Source of the DNA: Jeotgalibacillus alimentarius
GTDB lineage: Bacteria; Bacillota; Bacilli; Bacillales; Jeotgalibacillaceae
Reading direction: 5' to 3'
Assembly: GCF_000829445.1 (NCBI RefSeq)
Contig: NZ_JXRQ01000029.1
Span: 124,001-188,000 of the forward strand
DNA: 64,000 bases
The translations under genes and the position numbers were made by a program. Below the pieces are notes generated by a model. The model made no database searches. It was not told the DNA's origin and was given only the letters and a program-made list of their open reading frames with translations. Positions 61,754 to 64,000 of this stretch are shown here, in pieces; the stretch's first letter is position 1; every line of letters begins with the position of its first letter.

Positions 61754-61957
61754 TCACGCCCCGGTTTCTTTTTCATCTAAATACTTCTGATACGCTTCAG
61801 CCACCCGGTCTTTTGGTGCCTGCTCCTCTGCACCTTTACTCATCTGGACTGTAAATAATAAAGCAAATGCTATGACGCCGCCGACGATCGGACCGGCAAT
61901 CATAAAGATTAAGGTCGCTATCGCTAATCCTGAGAGAAAATATCCTGCTACTTTCAA
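61754..61957 (-). CDS. Small membrane protein with charged tail
   Basis: 67 aa from TTG 61957, about 8 nt after AGGAGG. Hydrophobic residues 5-38 (one or two helices, IAGPIVGGVIAFALLF) then a charged helical tail. Not recognised. A hairpin AAGAAACCGG / CCGGTTTCTT (61743-61770) overlaps its 3' end. Confidence 0.7.
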   Translation of the reverse strand: MKVAGYFLSGLAIATLIFMIAGPIVGGVIAFALLFTVQMSKGAEEQAPKDRVAEAYQKYLDEKETGA

Positions 61958-62058
61958 GCCTATCGCCTCCTGTGAGTATCTTACTGTTTTCAGATCATTC
62001 AGAACATATAGTCACAGAATGTTCACTAGTGCGATTGATGCGTTTTGTGCAACTTTTT

Positions 62059-62096
62059 TGCAAACGCTTTCAATCAGGCTATTCTCACCTTATAAT
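62059..62096 (+). promoter_or_regulatory. Promoter and cre box of the pullulanase gene
   Basis: TGCAAACGCTTTCA (62059-62072) fits the cre consensus fully. It overlaps a weak -35 (TTTCAA, 62068-62073) that is 17 nt from a perfect TATAAT (62091-62096). CcpA binding would block RNA polymerase when glucose is plentiful. Confidence 0.85.
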
Positions 62097-62128
62097 GCTA
62101 ACCATACCAAATATAAGGAGGAATGTAT

Positions 62129-64000
62129 GTGAATCACAGAAAGTTTTTAGCAGGGTGGATGGCATTACTATTAATTATTTCTTTATTGCCGATTGCGCAA
62201 CCGATTGCATCAAATGTTGCACAAGCTGAAAGCAATACATATTCAACGCTGATTGTGCATTATCAGGAAAATGCTGATGTGCAGAAAGACTGGAACTTAT
62301 GGGTGTGGCCAGAAGGCGGTGACGGCCAGGTCCATGAGTTTACAGGAGAAGATGAATTCGGAAAGATCGCAACGGTTGATCTGGCAGGCTCACATGATCG
62401 TATTGGATTTATTGTAAGAACTGATACATGGGAAAAAGATGGCGGTGATCGCTGGGCTGAGACTGAAGCAGGCGTTGCTGAAGTATGGATTAAGTCCGGC
62501 GATGACACAGTTTACACCTCACCTCCGGATGGAGAATACCGTGATTTCCCTGAATTTAATGAAGTCGATGTCACGCTGCACTATTACCGTTTTGATGGTA
62601 ACTATGAAGGCTGGAACCTATGGGCATGGCCTGGAGATGGTGACGGACAGGAGGTTCAGTTCACAGGACAGGATGATTTCGGTCTAACTGCGAACTTTAC
62701 TGTCTCAAGCGATGATCTTTTTAATAAAGTCGGATTTATTGTAAAAAAGACAGAAGGCGATAATGCGTGGGCTGACCGCGAAAACGGTGACCGTTTCATT
62801 ACGAAAATCAATGAAGACGGTACAGCCGAAGTCTGGATTGTACAGAGCGATAGCGGCGTCTATTATGATTCAAAATATATTGATTCAACACCGCGTATCG
62901 TTAGTGCAACGATTGATGAAATCAATGAAATTACATTAACAACGAATCTCCCTATTGATACTGCTTCTGAAAACCCTGGCATTACGTTAAATGGGCTGAC
63001 AATTGCAGATATCCGCCCGTTTGAAGGAACGGATCCGGTCACCAACAAAGTGACGATCGAAACAGTTGAAGACATTGATCTGACAAAAACCTATACGATC
63101 GAAACTGAATTTTTCGGTGATGCAACAGTACAAGTCGGAAAAGTGATCCGTTCTGAGTCATTTGATGACATGTATTTTTATGATGGCGATGATCTCGGAA
63201 ACACGTATGCTGAAGAAAAAACTGACTTCCGCCTCTGGGCTCCTACTGCAAGCGAAGCTCGGCTTGTGCTGTATGACACATGGGATGCAACTGAGGGTGA
63301 AGAAATTGTGATGGACGCTTCAGAAAAAGGAACGTGGACATCAACAGTTGAAGGCGATCTTCACAACCAGCTTTATACGTACAAAGTAAAGATTGGTGAT
63401 GAGTGGCGTGAAGCGGTTGACCCTTACGTCCGTTCCACTTCAGTTAACGGGGATAAAGGTGCTGTGATTGACCTTGACCGCACGAATCCTGAAGGCTGGG
63501 AAGAGTTTTCTAAAGGAGAAAATCCTGAAGATGCCATTATCTATGAGCTGCATGTCCGAGACCTTTCGATCCAGCCTGAAAGCGGAATCGAAAACAAGGG
63601 TAAGTATCTTGGCGTTACTGAAAAAGGAACAACAGGTCCTGAAGGCTATGCAACAGGTCTTGACCATATTTTAAATCTTGGCGTTTCGCACGTTCAGTTC
63701 CTGCCAATTTATGATTACCGTACAGTTGATGAAACCAATCTGGATACCCCTCAATTTAACTGGGGCTATGATCCGAAAAACTATAATACACCTGAAGGCT
63801 CTTATGCAACTGACCCATATGATCCTGTTGTCAGAGTCAAAGAGCTGAAGGAAATGATCCACACACTGCACGATGAAGACCTTGGTGTGATTATGGATGT
63901 GGTCTATAATCATATGTATGCTGTGAATGAATCGAATTTCAACCAGCTTGTGCCGGGCTATTATTTCCGCTATAACGAGGATGGTTCACTTGCTAACGGG
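62129..64000 (+). CDS. Secreted type I pullulanase (3' end outside window)
   Basis: 624 codons visible, runs off the right edge. GTG 62129 lies 7 nt after AAGGAGG; an in-frame ATG at 62123 is too close. Signal peptide about 1-33 ending NVAQA. Two CBM41 starch-binding modules (about 37-130 and 148-245; WNLWVWPEGGDG and WNLWAWPGDGDG). Then an Ig-like part, a CBM48 (DFRLWAPTASEARLVLYD near 365) and the start of the GH13 barrel with NWGYDPKNYN near 545 and VVYNHMYA near 590. Cleaves alpha-1,6 bonds in pullulan and starch. Confidence 0.93.
   Translation, partial: MNHRKFLAGWMALLLIISLLPIAQPIASNVAQAESNTYSTLIVHYQENADVQKDWNLWVWPEGGDGQVHEFTGEDEFGKIATVDLAGSHDRIGFIVRTDTWEKDGGDRWAETEAGVAEVWIKSGDDTVYTSPPDGEYRDFPEFNEVDVTLHYYRFDGNYEGWNLWAWPGDGDGQEVQFTGQDDFGLTANFTVSSDDLFNKVGFIVKKTEGDNAWADRENGDRFITKINEDGTAEVWIVQSDSGVYYDSKYIDSTPRIVSATIDEINEITLTTNLPIDTASENPGITLNGLTIADIRPFEGTDPVTNKVTIETVEDIDLTKTYTIETEFFGDATVQVGKVIRSESFDDMYFYDGDDLGNTYAEEKTDFRLWAPTASEARLVLYDTWDATEGEEIVMDASEKGTWTSTVEGDLHNQLYTYKVKIGDEWREAVDPYVRSTSVNGDKGAVIDLDRTNPEGWEEFSKGENPEDAIIYELHVRDLSIQPESGIENKGKYLGVTEKGTTGPEGYATGLDHILNLGVSHVQFLPIYDYRTVDETNLDTPQFNWGYDPKNYNTPEGSYATDPYDPVVRVKELKEMIHTLHDEDLGVIMDVVYNHMYAVNESNFNQLVPGYYFRYNEDGSLANG

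Overview
The window looks like chromosome of a low-to-mid GC Firmicute of the Bacillales (Bacillaceae/Caryophanaceae; Jeotgalibacillus-like is my best guess). The grounds are strong AGGAGG ribosome sites, GTG/TTG starts, two SAM-I (S-box) riboswitches, CcpA cre boxes, and many operons that match Bacillus subtilis ones (mtn, ykf, pxp/kip-ycs). I see no rRNA, tRNA or CRISPR, and no intact transposase.

Layout. 1-2.5 kb: a phospholipase-D/SF2 helicase gene running off the left edge, an NTP pyrophosphohydrolase-like gene, and a coiled-coil gene with 42-bp repeats and an internal TAG. 2.5-15.5 kb: an amino-sugar block. It holds a minus-strand MurNAc operon (RpiR regulator, ABC importer, beta-lactamase-fold hydrolase, BadF-type kinase, MurQ), a GlcDF-type 2-hydroxyacid dehydrogenase with its own RpiR regulator, and divergent nagAB. 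Together these could take MurNAc to fructose-6-phosphate and oxidise the released D-lactate. 15.6-23.4 kb: diguanylate cyclase, HepT/MntA toxin-antitoxin pair, split ThrE exporter, an XRE regulator with a membrane-anchored PstS-like protein, a quinone reductase, 3-methyladenine glycosylase and a cold-shock protein with a large leader hairpin. 23.8-28 kb: a 31-aa peptide gene, ykfABC (murein peptide recycling) and a sugar isomerase. 28.4-34.3 kb: beta-propeller protein, HAD phosphatase, RsuA-type pseudouridine synthase and a mechanosensitive-channel-like protein.

34.5-45.3 kb is a methionine-salvage region with divergent S-box operons. One carries a sulfite-oxidase-like molybdoenzyme, mtnK, mtnA and an Rbs-type ABC importer that may bring in methylthioribose; the other carries mtnWXBD. 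45.6-54.5 kb: a CAP-domain protein, a three-gene cassette whose first two genes match plant/cyanobacterial sulfolipid synthesis (SQD1-like, SqdX-like, then GtrA), acetyltransferases, an SDR and CstA. 55-64 kb: a cory-CC-star/ArsA pair, 5-oxoprolinase pxpBCA with an NRAMP transporter, VanZ, two small membrane proteins, and a secreted pullulanase with a cre-covered promoter that runs off the right edge.

The most unusual structure is in the gaps between genes. Six loci, and a weaker seventh, hold degenerate arrays in which a locus-specific 8-16-base word recurs every 21 bp (two helical turns), separated by unrelated bases. Each lies just beyond the terminator or 3' end of one gene and before the next gene. 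I know of no named family for them. The gaps also carry 130-250-bp palindromic repeats, three of which start with a terminator-like hairpin and sit against stop codons.
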